Assembly: GCA_950022295.1 (NCBI GenBank)
Contig: OX465596.1
Location: 992,001 to 1,056,000, forward strand
Length of the DNA stretch: 64,000 bases
Source of the DNA: Bromus sterilis
Taxonomy: Eukaryota; Streptophyta; Magnoliopsida; Poales; Poaceae
Direction: 5' to 3'
In this document: one piece after another, positions 48,762 through 60,072 of the stretch
How positions within the stretch are numbered: the first letter of the stretch is position 1
How the letters are laid out: every line of letters begins with the position of its first letter
Program-made: the position numbers and the translations under genes
Notes under the pieces: model-generated
The model's database searches: none
The model's input: only the letters and a program-made list of their open reading frames with translations
Told to the model about the DNA's origin: nothing

Positions 48762-50577
48762 GGCTATTAATCTCCGTTTTGAGTCCCCGGAGTGATTTCC
48801 ACCATTGACGAACCCCAGGTTGCGTTTAAGTGCCGGTCATCAACACTCGCAGTTGTGGCCGATTCTGGCCTGTTTCATGGGCTATTAATCACAGTTACAT
48901 GGGCTATTAATCACCGTTTTGGGTCCCCGTAGTGATTTCCTCCATTGACGAACCCTAGGGTGCATTTACGTGCCGATCATCAACACTCGCAGTTTTGGCC
49001 GATTCTGGCCTGTTTCAAGGGCTATTAATCACTGTTACATGGGCTATTAATCACCGTTTTGGGTCCCCGTAGTGATTTCCACCATTGACGAACCCTAGGG
49101 TGCATTTATGTGCCGGTCATCAACACTCGCAGTTTTGGCCGATTCTGGCCTGTTTCATGGGCTATTAATCACTGTTACATGGGCTATTAATCACCGTTTT
49201 GAGTCCCCGGAGTGATTTCCACCATTGTCGAACCCCAGGTTGCGTTTACGTGCCGGTCATCAACACTCGCAGTTTTGGCCGTTTCTGGCTTGTTTCATGG
49301 GCTATTAATCACAGTTACATGGGCTATTAATCACCGTTTTGAGTCCTCGGAGTGATTTCCACCATTGCGAACCCCAGGTTGCGTTTACGTGCCGGTCATC
49401 AACACGCGCAGTTTTGGCCGTTTCTGGCCTGTTTCATGGGCTATTAATCACAGTTACATGGGCTATTAATCACCGTTTTAAGTCCTCGGAGTGATTTCCA
49501 CCATTGCGAACCCCAGGTTGCGTTTACGTGCCGGTCATCAATACTCGCAGTTTTGGCCGATTCTGGCCTGTTTCATGGGCTATTAATCACTGTTACATGG
49601 GCTATTAATCTCCGTTTTGAGTCCCCGGAGTGATTTCCACCATTGACGAACCCCAGGTTGCGTTTAAGTGCCGGTCATCAACACTCGCAGTTGTGGCCGA
49701 TTCTGGCCTGTTTCATGGGCTATTAATCACAGTTACATGGGCTATTAATCACCGTTTTGGGTCCCCGTAGTGATTTCCACCATTGACGAACCCTAGGGTG
49801 CATTTACGTGCCGGTCAACAACACTCGCAGTTTTGGCCGATTCTGGCCTGTTTCATGGGCTTTTAATCACTGTTACATGGGCTATTAATCACCGTTTTGG
49901 GTCCCCGTAGTGATTTCCTCCATTGACGAACCCTAGGGTGCATTTACGTGCGGGTCATCAACACTCGCAGTTTTGGCCGATTCTGGCCTGTTTCAAGGGC
50001 TATTAATCACTGTTACATGGGCTATTAATCACCGTTTTGGGTCCCCGTAGTGATTTCCACCATTGATGAACCCTAGGGTGCATTTACGTGCCGGTCATCA
50101 ACACTCGCAGTTTTGGCCGATTCTGGCCTGTTTCATGGGCTATTAATCACTGTTACATGGGCTATTAATCACCGTTTTGAGTCCCCGGAGTGATTTCCAC
50201 CATTGTCGAACCCCAGGTTGCGTTTACGTGCCGGTCATCAACACTCGCAGTTTTGGCCGTTTCTGGCTTGTTTCATGGGCTATTAATCACAGTTACATGG
50301 GCTATTAATCACCGTTTTGAGTCCTCGGAGTGATTTCCACCATTGCGAACCCCAGGTTGCGTTTACGTGCCGGTCATCAACACGCGCAGTTTTGGCCGTT
50401 TCTGGCCTGTTTCATGGGCTATTAATCACAGTTACATGGGCTATTAATCACCGTTTTGAGTCCTCGGAGTGATTTCCACCATTGCGAACCCCAGGTTGCG
50501 TTTACGTGCCGGTCATCAATACTCGCAGTTTTGGCCGATTCTGGCCTGTTTCATGGGCTATTAATCACTGTTACATG
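48762..50577 (+). repeat. 838-bp 6-mer and 978-bp 7-mer, second copy of 45430-47245
   Basis: The 6-mer at 48762-49599 and the 7-mer at 49600-50577 repeat 45430-47245 at a constant offset of 3332 bp. Matching rare marks are 'ttttaagtcc' (49478 region), 'caatactcg', 'ggtcaacaac', 'gtgcgggtc' and 'gatgaaccc'. Confidence 0.91.
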
Positions 50578-51137
50578 GGCTATTAATCTCCGTTTTGAGT
50601 CCCCGGAGTGATTTCCACCATTGACGAACCCCAGGTTGCGTTTAAGTGCCGGTCATCAACACTCGCAGTTGTGGCCGATTCTGGCCTGTTTCATGGGCTA
50701 TTAATCACAGTTACATGGGCTATTAATCACCGTTTTGGGTCCCCGTAGTGATTTCCACCATTGACGAACCCTAGGGTGCATTTACGTGCCGGTCAACAAC
50801 ACTCGCAGTTTTGGCCGATTCTGGCCTGTTTCATGGGCTTTTAATCACTGTTACATGGGCTATTAATCACCGTTTTGGGTCCCCGTAGTGATTTCCTCCA
50901 TTGACGAACCCTAGGGTGCATTTACGTGCGGGTCATCAACACTCGCAGTTTTGGCCGATTCTGGCCTGTTTCAAGGGCTATTAATCACTGTTACATGGGC
51001 TATTAATCACCGTTTTGGGTCCCCGTAGTGATTTCCACCATTGATGAACCCTAGGGTGCATTTACGTGCCGGTCATCAACACTCGCAGTTTTGGCCGATT
51101 CTGGCCTGTTTCATGGGCTATTAGTCACTGTTACATG
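50578..51137 (+). repeat. Truncated 7-mer: G/I, K, A, class I (560 bp)
   Basis: Starts at 50578, 50718 ('caacaac', 'ctttt'), 50858 ('gcgggtc') and 50998 ('gatgaac', ending 'ttagtcactg'). It stops before the F-J-J part of the 7-mer and passes into a different class II unit at 51138. The 'ttagtc' mark recurs at 55427, 4429 bp on. Confidence 0.9.
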
Positions 51138-52533
51138 GGCTATTAATCACCGTTTTGAGTCCCCGGAGTGATTTCCACCATTGACGAACCCCAGGTTGTC
51201 TTTACGTGTCGGTCATCAACACTCGCAGTTTTGGCTGTTTCTGGCCTGTTTCATGAGCTATTAATCACAGTAAGATGGGCTATTAATCACCGTTTTGAGT
51301 CCCCGGAGTGATTTCCACCATTGTCGAACCCCAGGTTGCGTTTAAGTGCCGGTCATCAACACTCGCAGTTGTGGCCGATTCTGGCCTGTTTCATGGGCTA
51401 TTAATCACAGTTACATGGGCTATTAATCACCGTTTTGGGTCCCCGTAGTGATTTCCTCCATTGACGAACCCTAGGGTGCATTTACGTGCCGATCATCAAC
51501 ACTCGCAGTTTTGGCCGATTCTGGCCTGTTTCAAGGGCTATTAATCACTGTTACATGGGCTATTAATCACCGTTTTGGGTCCCCGTAGTGATTTCCACCA
51601 TTGACGAACCCTAGGGTGCATTTATGTGCCGGTCATCAACACTCGCAGTTTTGGCCGATTCTGGCCTGTTTCATAGGCTATTAATCACTGTTACATGGGC
51701 TATTAATCACCGTTTTGAGTCCCCGGAGTGATTTCCACCATTGTCGAACCCCAGGTTGCGTTTACGTGCCGGTCATCAACACTCGCAGTTTTGGCCGTTT
51801 CTGGCTTGTTTCATGGGCTATTAATCACAGTTACATGGGCTATTAATCACCGTTTTGAGTCCTCGGAGTGATTTCCACCATTGCGAACCCCAGGTTGCGT
51901 TTACGTGCCGGTCATCAACACGCGCAGTTTTGGCCGTTTCTGGCCTGTTTCATGGGCTATTAATCACAGTTACATGGGCTATTAATCACCGTTTTGAGTC
52001 CTCGGAGTGATTTCCACCATTGCGAACCCCAGGTTGCGTTTACGTGCCGGTCATCAACACTCGCAGTTTTGGCCGATTCTGGCCTGTTTCATGGGCTATT
52101 AATCACTGTTACATGGGCTATTAATCTCCGTTTTGAGTCCCCGGAGTGATTTCCACCATTGACGAACCCCAGGTTGTATTTACGTGTCGGTCATCAACAC
52201 TCGCGGTTTTGGCCGTTTCTGGCCGTATTCATGAGCTATTAATCACAGTTACATGGGCTATTAATCACCGTTTTGAGTCCTCGGAGTGATTTCCACCATT
52301 GCGAACCCCAGGTTGCGTTTACGTGCCGGTCATCAACACGCGCAGTTTTGGCCGTTTCTGGCCTGTTTCATGGGCTATTAATCACAGTTACATGGGCTAT
52401 TAATCACCGTTTTGAGTCCTCGGAGTGATTTCCACCATTGCGAACCCCAGGTTGCGTTTACGTGCCGGTCATCAACACTCGCAGTTTTGGCCGATTCTGG
52501 CCTGTTTCATGGGCTATTAATCACTGTTACATG
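51138..52533 (+). repeat. Mixed satellite, 10 monomers, including a 140-bp G unit
   Basis: Starts: 51138 ('ttgtctttacg', 'ttggctgtttc', 'cagtaagat'), 51278 (I), 51418 (A), 51558 (B, 'cataggc'), 51698 (F), 51838 (J), 51977 (J), 52116 (G), 52256 (J) and 52395 (J). The G at 52116 has 'gcggtttt' and 'ggccgtattcatgag' but keeps the full 140-bp tail. The 418 bp from 52116 to 52533 (G-J-J) is absent from the related block at 58020. Confidence 0.88.
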
Positions 52534-54028
52534 GGCTATTAATCTCCGTTTTGAGTCCCCGGAGTGATTTCCACCATTGACGAACCCCAGGTTGTATTTA
52601 CGTGTCGGTCATCAACACTCGCGGTTTTGGCCGTTTCTGGCCGTATTCATGAGCTATTAATCTCCGTTTTGAGTCCCCGGAGTGATTTCCACCATTGACG
52701 AACCCCAGGTTGTATTTACGTGTCGGTCATCAACACTCGCGGTTTTGGCCGTTTCTGGCCTGTTTCGTGAGCTATTAATCACCGTTTTGAGTCCCCGGAG
52801 TGATTTCCACCATTGACGAACCCCAGGTTTTATTTACGTGTCGGTCATCAACACTCGCAGTTTTGGCCGTTTCTGGCTTGTTTCATGGGCTATTAATCAC
52901 AGTTACATGGGCTATTAATCACCGTTTTGAGTCCTCGGAGTGATTTCCACCATTGCGAACCCCAGGTTGCGTTTACGTGCCGGTCATCAACACTCGCAGT
53001 TTTGGCCGTTTCTGGCCCGTTTCATGAGCTATTAATCACAGTAAGATGGGCTATTAATCACCGTTTTGAGTCCCCGGAGTGATTTCCACCATTGTCGAAC
53101 CCCAGGTTGCGTTTACGTGCCGGTCATCAACACTCGCAGTTGTGGCCGATTCTGGCCTGTTTCATGGGCTATTAATCACAGTTACATGGGCTATTAATCA
53201 CCGTTTTGGGTCCCCGTAGTGATTTCCTCCATTGACGAACCCTAGGGTGCATTTACGTGCGGGTCATCAACACTCGCAGTTTTGGCCGATTCTGGCCTGT
53301 TTCAAGGGCTATTAATCACTGTTACATGGGCTATTAATCACCGTTTTGGGTCCCCGTAGTGATTTCCACCATTGACGAACCCTAGGGTGCATTTACGTGC
53401 CGGTCATCAACACTCGCAGGTTTGGCCGATTCTGGCCTGTTTCATGGGCTTTTAATCACTGTTACATGGGCTATTAATCACCGTTTTGGGTCCCCGTAGT
53501 GATTTCCTCCATTGACGAACCCTAGGGTGCATTTACGTGCGGGTCATCAACACTCGCAGTTTTGGCCGATTCTGGCCTGTTTCAAGGGCTATTAATCACT
53601 GTTACATGGGCTATTAATCACCGTTTTGGGTCCCCGTAGTGATTTCCACCATTGACGAACCCTAGGGTGCATTTACGTGCCGGTCATCAACACTCGCAGT
53701 TTTGGCCGATTCTGGCCTGTTTCATGGGCTATTAATCACTGTTACATGGGCTATTAATCACCGTTTTGGGTCCCCGGAGTGATTTCCACCATTGACGAAC
53801 CCCAGGTTGTCCTTACGTGTCGGTCATCAACACTCGCAGTTTTGGCCGTTTCTGGCCTGTTTCATGGGCTATTAATCAAAGTTACATGGGCTATTAATCA
53901 CCGTTTTGAGTCCCCGGAGTGATTTCCAGCATTGTCGAACCCCAGGTTGCGTTTACGTGCCGGTCATCAACACTCGCAGTTTTGGCCGATTCTGGCCTGT
54001 TTCATGGGCTATTAATCACTGTTACATG
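52534..54028 (+). repeat. 1495-bp duplicated block, copy 1 (11 monomers)
   Basis: Starts: 52534 (G, 118), 52652 (118, 'ctccg', 'gtttcgtgag'), 52770 ('aggttttattt'), 52910 (J/H hybrid, 'ggcccgtttcatgag' with 'cagtaagat'), 53049 (I), 53189 (A, 'gcgggtc'), 53329 (K, 'gcaggtttgg'), 53469 (A), 53609, 53749 ('gggtccccggag' with 'ttgtccttacg') and 53889 ('ttccagcattg'). The 53749 unit mixes a class I start with class II downstream sequence. All marks recur at 58578-60072, offset 6044. Confidence 0.9.
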
Positions 54029-55986
54029 GGCTATTAATCTCCGTTTTGAGTCCCCGGAGTGATTTCCACCATTGACGAACCCCAGGTTGCGTTTAAGTGC
54101 CGGTCATCAACACTCGCAGTTGTGGCCGATTCTGGCCTGTTTCATGGGCTATTAATCACAGTTACATGGGCTATTAATCACCGTTTTGGGTCCCCGTAGT
54201 GATTTCCACCATTGACGAACCCTAGGGTGCATTTACGTGCCGGTCAACAACACTCGCAGTTTTGGCCGATTCTGGCCTGTTTCATGGGCTTTTAATCACT
54301 GTTACATGGGCTATTAATCACCGTTTTGGGTCCCCGTAGTGATTTCCTCCATTGACGAACCCTAGGGTGCATTTACGTGCGGGTCATCAACACTCGCAGT
54401 TTTGGCCGATTCTGGCCTGTTTCAAGGGCTATTAATCACTGTTACATGGGCTATTAATCACCGTTTTGGGTCCCCGTAGTGATTTCCACCATTGATGAAC
54501 CCTAGGGTGCATTTACGTGCCGGTCATCAACACTCGCAGTTTTGGCCGATTCTGGCCTGTTTCATGGGCTATTAATCACTGTTACATGGGCTATTAATCA
54601 CCGTTTTGAGTCCCCGGAGTGATTTCCACCATTGTCGAACCCCAGGTTGCGTTTACGTGCCGGTCATCAACACTCGCAGTTTTGGCCGTTTCTGGCTTGT
54701 TTCATGGGCTATTAATCACAGTTACATGGGCTATTAATCACCGTTTTGAGTCCTCGGAGTGATTTCCACCATTGCGAACCCCAGGTTGCGTTTACGTGCC
54801 GGTCATCAACACGCGCAGTTTTGGCCGTTTCTGGCCTGTTTCATGGGCTATTAATCACAGTTACATGGGCTATTAATCACCGTTTTGAGTCCTCGGAGTG
54901 ATTTCCACCATTGCGAACCCCAGGTTGCGTTTACGTGCCGGTCATCAATACTCGCAGTTTTGGCCGATTCTGGCCTGTTTCATGGGCTATTAATCACTGT
55001 TACATGGGCTATTAATCTCCGTTTTGAGTCCCCGGAGTGATTTCCACCATTGACGAACCCCAGGTTGCGTTTAAGTGCCGGTCATCAACACTCGCAGTTG
55101 TGGCCGATTCTGGCCTGTTTCATGGGCTATTAATCACAGTTACATGGGCTATTAATCACCGTTTTGGGTCCCCGTAGTGATTTCCACCATTGACGAACCC
55201 TAGGGTGCATTTACGTGCCGGTCAACAACACTCGCAGTTTTGGCCGATTCTGGCCTGTTTCATGGGCTTTTAATCACTGTTACATGGGCTATTAATCACC
55301 GTTTTGGGTCCCCGTAGTGATTTCCTCCATTGACGAACCCTAGGGTGCATTTACGTGCGGGTCATCAACACTCGCAGTTTTGGCCGATTCTGGCCTGTTT
55401 CAAGGGCTATTAATCACTGTTACATGGGCTATTAATCACCGTTTTGGGTCCCCGTAGTGATTTCCACCATTGATGAACCCTAGGGTGCATTTACGTGCCG
55501 GTCATCAACACTCGCAGTTTTGGCCGATTCTGGCCTGTTTCATGGGCTATTAGTCACTGTTACATGGGCTATTAATCACCGTTTTGAGTCCCCGGAGTGA
55601 TTTCCACCATTGACGAACCCCAGGTTGTCTTTACGTGTCGGTCATCAACACTCGCAGTTTTGGCTGTTTCTGGCCTGTTTCATGAGCTATTAATCACAGT
55701 AAGATGGGCTATTAATCACCGTTTTGAGTCCCCGGAGTGATTTCCACCATTGTCGAACCCCAGGTTGCGTTTAAGTGCCGGTCATCAACACTCGCAGTTG
55801 TGGCCGATTCTGGCCTGTTTCATGGGCTATTAATCACAGTTACATGGGCTATTAATCACCGTTTTGGGTCCCCGTAGTGATTTCCTCCATTGACGAACCC
55901 TAGGGTGCATTTACGTGCCGATCATCAACACTCGCAGTTTTGGCCGATTCTGGCCTGTTTCAAGGGCTATTAATCACTGTTACATG
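54029..55986 (+). repeat. 978-bp 7-mer plus truncated copy, duplicate of 49600-51557
   Basis: 7-mer (54029-55006), then G/I, K, A, class I (55007-55566), the 'ttgtctttacg' unit with 'ggctgtttc' (55567), I (55707) and A (55847). The order and marks ('caacaac', 'gcgggtc', 'gatgaac', 'ttagtcac') repeat 49600-51557 at offset 4429. The match ends inside the next unit (55987), whose class I start is joined to a 'ccccaggttgtcc' remainder. Confidence 0.9.
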
Positions 55987-58019
55987 GGCTATTAATCACC
56001 GTTTTGGGTCCCCGTAGTGATTTCCACCATTGACGAACCCCAGGTTGTCCTTACGTGTCGGTCATCAACACTCGCAGTTTTGGCCGTTTCTGGCCTGTTT
56101 CATGGGCTATTAATCAAAGTTACATGGGCTATTAATCACCGTTTTGAGTCCCCGGAGTGATTTCCAGCATTGTCGAACCCCAGGTTGCGTTTACGTGCCG
56201 GTCATCAACACTCGCAGTTTTGGCCGATTCTGGCCTGTTTCATGGGCTATTAATCACTGTTACATGGGCTATTAATCACCGTTTTGAGTCCCCGGAGTGA
56301 TTTCCACCATTGACGAACCCCAGGTTGTCTTTACGTGTCGGTCATCAACACTCGCAGTTTTTTCCGTTTCTGGCCTGTTTCATGGGCTATTAATCAAAGT
56401 TACATGGGCTATTAATCACCGTTTTGAGTCCCCGGAGTGATTTCCACCATTGTCGAACCCCAGGTTGCGTTTACGTGCCGGTCATCAACGCTCGCAGTTT
56501 TGGCCGTTTCTGGCTTGTTTCATGGGCTATTAATCACTGTTACATGGGCTATTAATCACCGTTTTGGGTCCCCGTAGTGATTTCCTCCATTGACGAACCC
56601 TAGGGTGCATTTACGTCCCGATCATCAACACTCGCAGTTTCGGCCGATTCTGGCCTGTTTCAAGGGCTATTAATCACTGTTACATGGGCTATTAATCACC
56701 GTTTTGGGTCCCCGTAGTGATTTCCACCATTGACGAACCCTAGGGTGCATTTACGTGCCGGTCATCAACACTCGCAGTTTTGGCCGATTCTGGCCTGTTT
56801 CATGGGCTATTAATCACTGTTACATGGGCTATTAATCACCGTTTTGAGTCCCCGGAGTGATTTCCACCATTGACGAACCCCAGGTTGTCCTTACGTGTCG
56901 GTCATCAACACTCGCAGTTTTGGCCGATTCTGGCCTGTTTCATGGGCTTTTAATCACTGTTACATGGGCTATTAATCACCGTTTTGGGTCCCCGTAGTGA
57001 TTTCCACCATTGACGAACCCGAGGGTGCATTTACGTGCCGGTCATCAACACTCGCAGTTTTGGCCGATTCTGGCCTGTTTCATGGGCTATTAATCACTGT
57101 TACATGGGCTATTAATCACCGTTTTGAGTCCCCGGAGTGATTTCCACCATTGACGAACCCCAGGTTGTCTTTACGTGTCGGTCATCAACACTCGCAGTTT
57201 TGGCCGTTTCTGGCTTGTTTCATGGGCTATTAATCACTGTTACATGGGCTATTAATCTCCGTTTTGAGTCCCCGGAGTGATTTCCACCATTGACGAAACC
57301 CAGGTTGTATTTACGTGTCGGTCATCAACACTCGCGGTTTTGGCCGTTTCTGGCCGTATTCATGAGCTATTAGTCACCGTTTTGAGTCCCCGGAGTGATT
57401 TCCACCATTGACGAACCCCAGGTTGTATTTACGTGTCGGTCATCAACACTCGCAGTTTTGGCCGTTTCTGGCCTGTTTCATGAGCTATTAATCACCGTTT
57501 TGAGTCCCCGGAGTAATTTCCACCATTGACGAACCCTAGGTTGTATTTACGTGTCGGTCAGCAACACTCGCGGTTTTCGCCGTTTCTGGCCTGTTTCATG
57601 AGCTATTAATCACCATTTTGAGTCCCCGGATTGATTTCCACCATTGACGAACCCCAGTTGTATTTACGTGTCGGTCATCAACACTCGCCGTTTTGGCCGT
57701 TTCTGGCCTGTTTCATGAGCTATTAATCACAGTAAGATGGGCTATTAATCACCGTTTTGAGTCCCTGGAGTGATTTCCACCATTGTCGAACCCCAGGTTG
57801 CGTTTACGTGCCGGTCATCAACACTCGCAGTTTTGGCCGATTCTGGCCTGTTTCATGGGCTATTAATCACAGTTACATGGGCTATTAATCACCGTTTTGG
57901 GTCCCCGTAGTGATTTCCACCATTGACGAACCCTAGGGTGCATTTACGTGCCGGTCATCAACACTCGCAGTTTTGGCCGATTCTGGCCTGTTTCAAGGGC
58001 TATTAATCACAGTTACATC
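55987..58019 (+). repeat. Divergent duplicated block, copy 1 (15 monomers)
   Basis: Starts: 55987 (B/class II hybrid), 56127 ('ccagcattg'), 56267 ('gttttttccg'), 56407 ('caacgctcgc'), 56547 ('cgtcccgatc', 'tttcggcc'), 56687, 56827 ('ttgtccttacg', 'ctttt'), 56967 ('gaacccgaggg'), 57107, three consecutive 118-bp units (57247 'gacgaaaccc', 57365, 57483 'cagcaac'), 57601 (139 bp, 'accccagttg'), 57740 ('ccctggag') and 57880. Many of these substitutions occur nowhere else except in the second copy at 59933-61965. Confidence 0.89.
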
Positions 58020-58577
58020 GGCTATTAATCACCGTTTTGGGTCCCCGTAGTGATTTCCACCATTGACGAACCCTAGGGTGCATTTATGTGCCGGTCATCA
58101 ACACTCGCAGTTTTGGCCGATTCTGGCCTGTTTCATAGGCTATTAATCACTGTTACATGGGCTATTAATCACCGTTTTGAGTCCCCGGAGTGATTTCCAC
58201 CATTGTCGAACCCCAGGTTGCGTTTACGTGCCGGTCATCAACACTCGCAGTTTTGGCCGTTTCTGGCTTGTTTCATGGGCTATTAATCACAGTTACATGG
58301 GCTATTAATCACCGTTTTGAGTCCTCGGAGTGATTTCCACCATTGCGAACCCCAGGTTGCGTTTACGTGCCGGTCATCAACACGCGCAGTTTTGGCCGTT
58401 TCTGGCCTGTTTCATGGGCTATTAATCACAGTTACATGGGCTATTAATCACCGTTTTGAGTCCTCGGAGTGATTTCCACCATTGCGAACCCCAGGTTGCG
58501 TTTACGTGCCGGTCATCAACACTCGCAGTTTTGGCCGATTCTGGCCTGTTTCATGGGCTATTAATCACTGTTACATG
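58020..58577 (+). repeat. B-F-J-J group (558 bp), related to 51558-52115
   Basis: Starts at 58020 (B, preceded by 'acatcggc', with 'cataggc'), 58160 (F), 58300 (J, 'cacgcgcag') and 58439 (J). It matches 51558-52115 at offset 6462, then continues with the block at 58578. The pair of offsets (6462 and 6044) differs by the 418-bp G-J-J group present only in the left copy. Confidence 0.89.
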
Positions 58578-60072
58578 GGCTATTAATCTCCGTTTTGAGT
58601 CCCCGGAGTGATTTCCACCATTGACGAACCCCAGGTTGTATTTACGTGTCGGTCATCAACACTCGCGGTTTTGGCCGTTTCTGGCCGTATTCATGAGCTA
58701 TTAATCTCCGTTTTGAGTCCCCGGAGTGATTTCCACCATTGACGAACCCCAGGTTGTATTTACGTGTCGGTCATCAACACTCGCGGTTTTGGCCGTTTCT
58801 GGCCTGTTTCGTGAGCTATTAATCACCGTTTTGAGTCCCCGGAGTGATTTCCACCATTGACGAACCCCAGGTTTTATTTACGTGTCGGTCATCAACACTC
58901 GCAGTTTTGGCCGTTTCTGGCTTGTTTCATGGGCTATTAATCACAGTTACATGGGCTATTAATCACCGTTTTGAGTCCTCGGAGTGATTTCCACCATTGC
59001 GAACCCCAGGTTGCGTTTACGTGCCGGTCATCAACACTCGCAGTTTTGGCCGTTTCTGGCCCGTTTCATGAGCTATTAATCACAGTAAGATGGGCTATTA
59101 ATCACCGTTTTGAGTCCCCGGAGTGATTTCCACCATTGTCGAACCCCAGGTTGCGTTTACGTGCCGGTCATCAACACTCGCAGTTGTGGCCGATTCTGGC
59201 CTGTTTCATGGGCTATTAATCACAGTTACATGGGCTATTAATCACCGTTTTGGGTCCCCGTAGTGATTTCCTCCATTGACGAACCCTAGGGTGCATTTAC
59301 GTGCGGGTCATCAACACTCGCAGTTTTGGCCGATTCTGGCCTGTTTCAAGGGCAATTAATCACTGTTACATGGGCTATTAATCACCGTTTTGGGTCCCCG
59401 TAGTGATTTCCACCATTGACGAACCCTAGGGTGCATTTACGTGCCGGTCATCAACACTCGCAGGTTTGGCCGATTCTGGCCAGTTTCATGGGCTTTTAAT
59501 CACTGTTACATGGGCTATTAATCACCGTTTTGGGTCCCCGTAGTGATTTCCTCCATTGACGAACCCTAGGGTGCATTTACGTGCGGGTCATCAACACTCG
59601 CAGTTTTGGCCGATTCTGGCCTGTTTCAAGGGCTATTAATCACTGTTACATGGGCTATTAATCACCGTTTTGGGTCCCCGTAGTGATTTCCACCATTGAC
59701 GAACCCTAGGGTGCATTTACGTGCCGGTCATCAACACTCGCAGTTTTGGCCGATTCTGGCCTGTTTCATGGGCTATTAATCACTGTTACATGGGCTATTA
59801 ATCACCGTTTTGGGTCCCCGGAGTGATTTCCACCATTGACGAACCCCAGGTTGTCCTTACGTGTCGGTCATCAACACTCGCAGTTTTGGCCGTTTCTGGC
59901 CTGTTTCATGGGCTATTAATCAAAGTTACATGGGCTATTAATCACCGTTTTGAGTCCCCGGAGTGATTTCCAGCATTGTCGAACCCCAGGTTGCGTTTAC
60001 GTGCCGGTCATCAACACTCGCAGTTTTGGCCGATTCTGGCCTGTTTCATGGGCTATTAATCACTGTTACATG
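58578..60072 (+). repeat. 1495-bp duplicated block, copy 2 (11 monomers)
   Basis: Repeats 52534-54028 at offset 6044 with the same lengths and marks ('gtttcgtgag', 'aggttttattt', 'ggcccgtttc', 'gcaggtttgg', 'ttgtccttacg', 'ccagcattg'). Private changes are 'gggcaattaatcac' near 59352 and 'ggccagtttc' near 59478. The J/H hybrid at 58954-59092 is the last J unit in the window. Confidence 0.9.
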
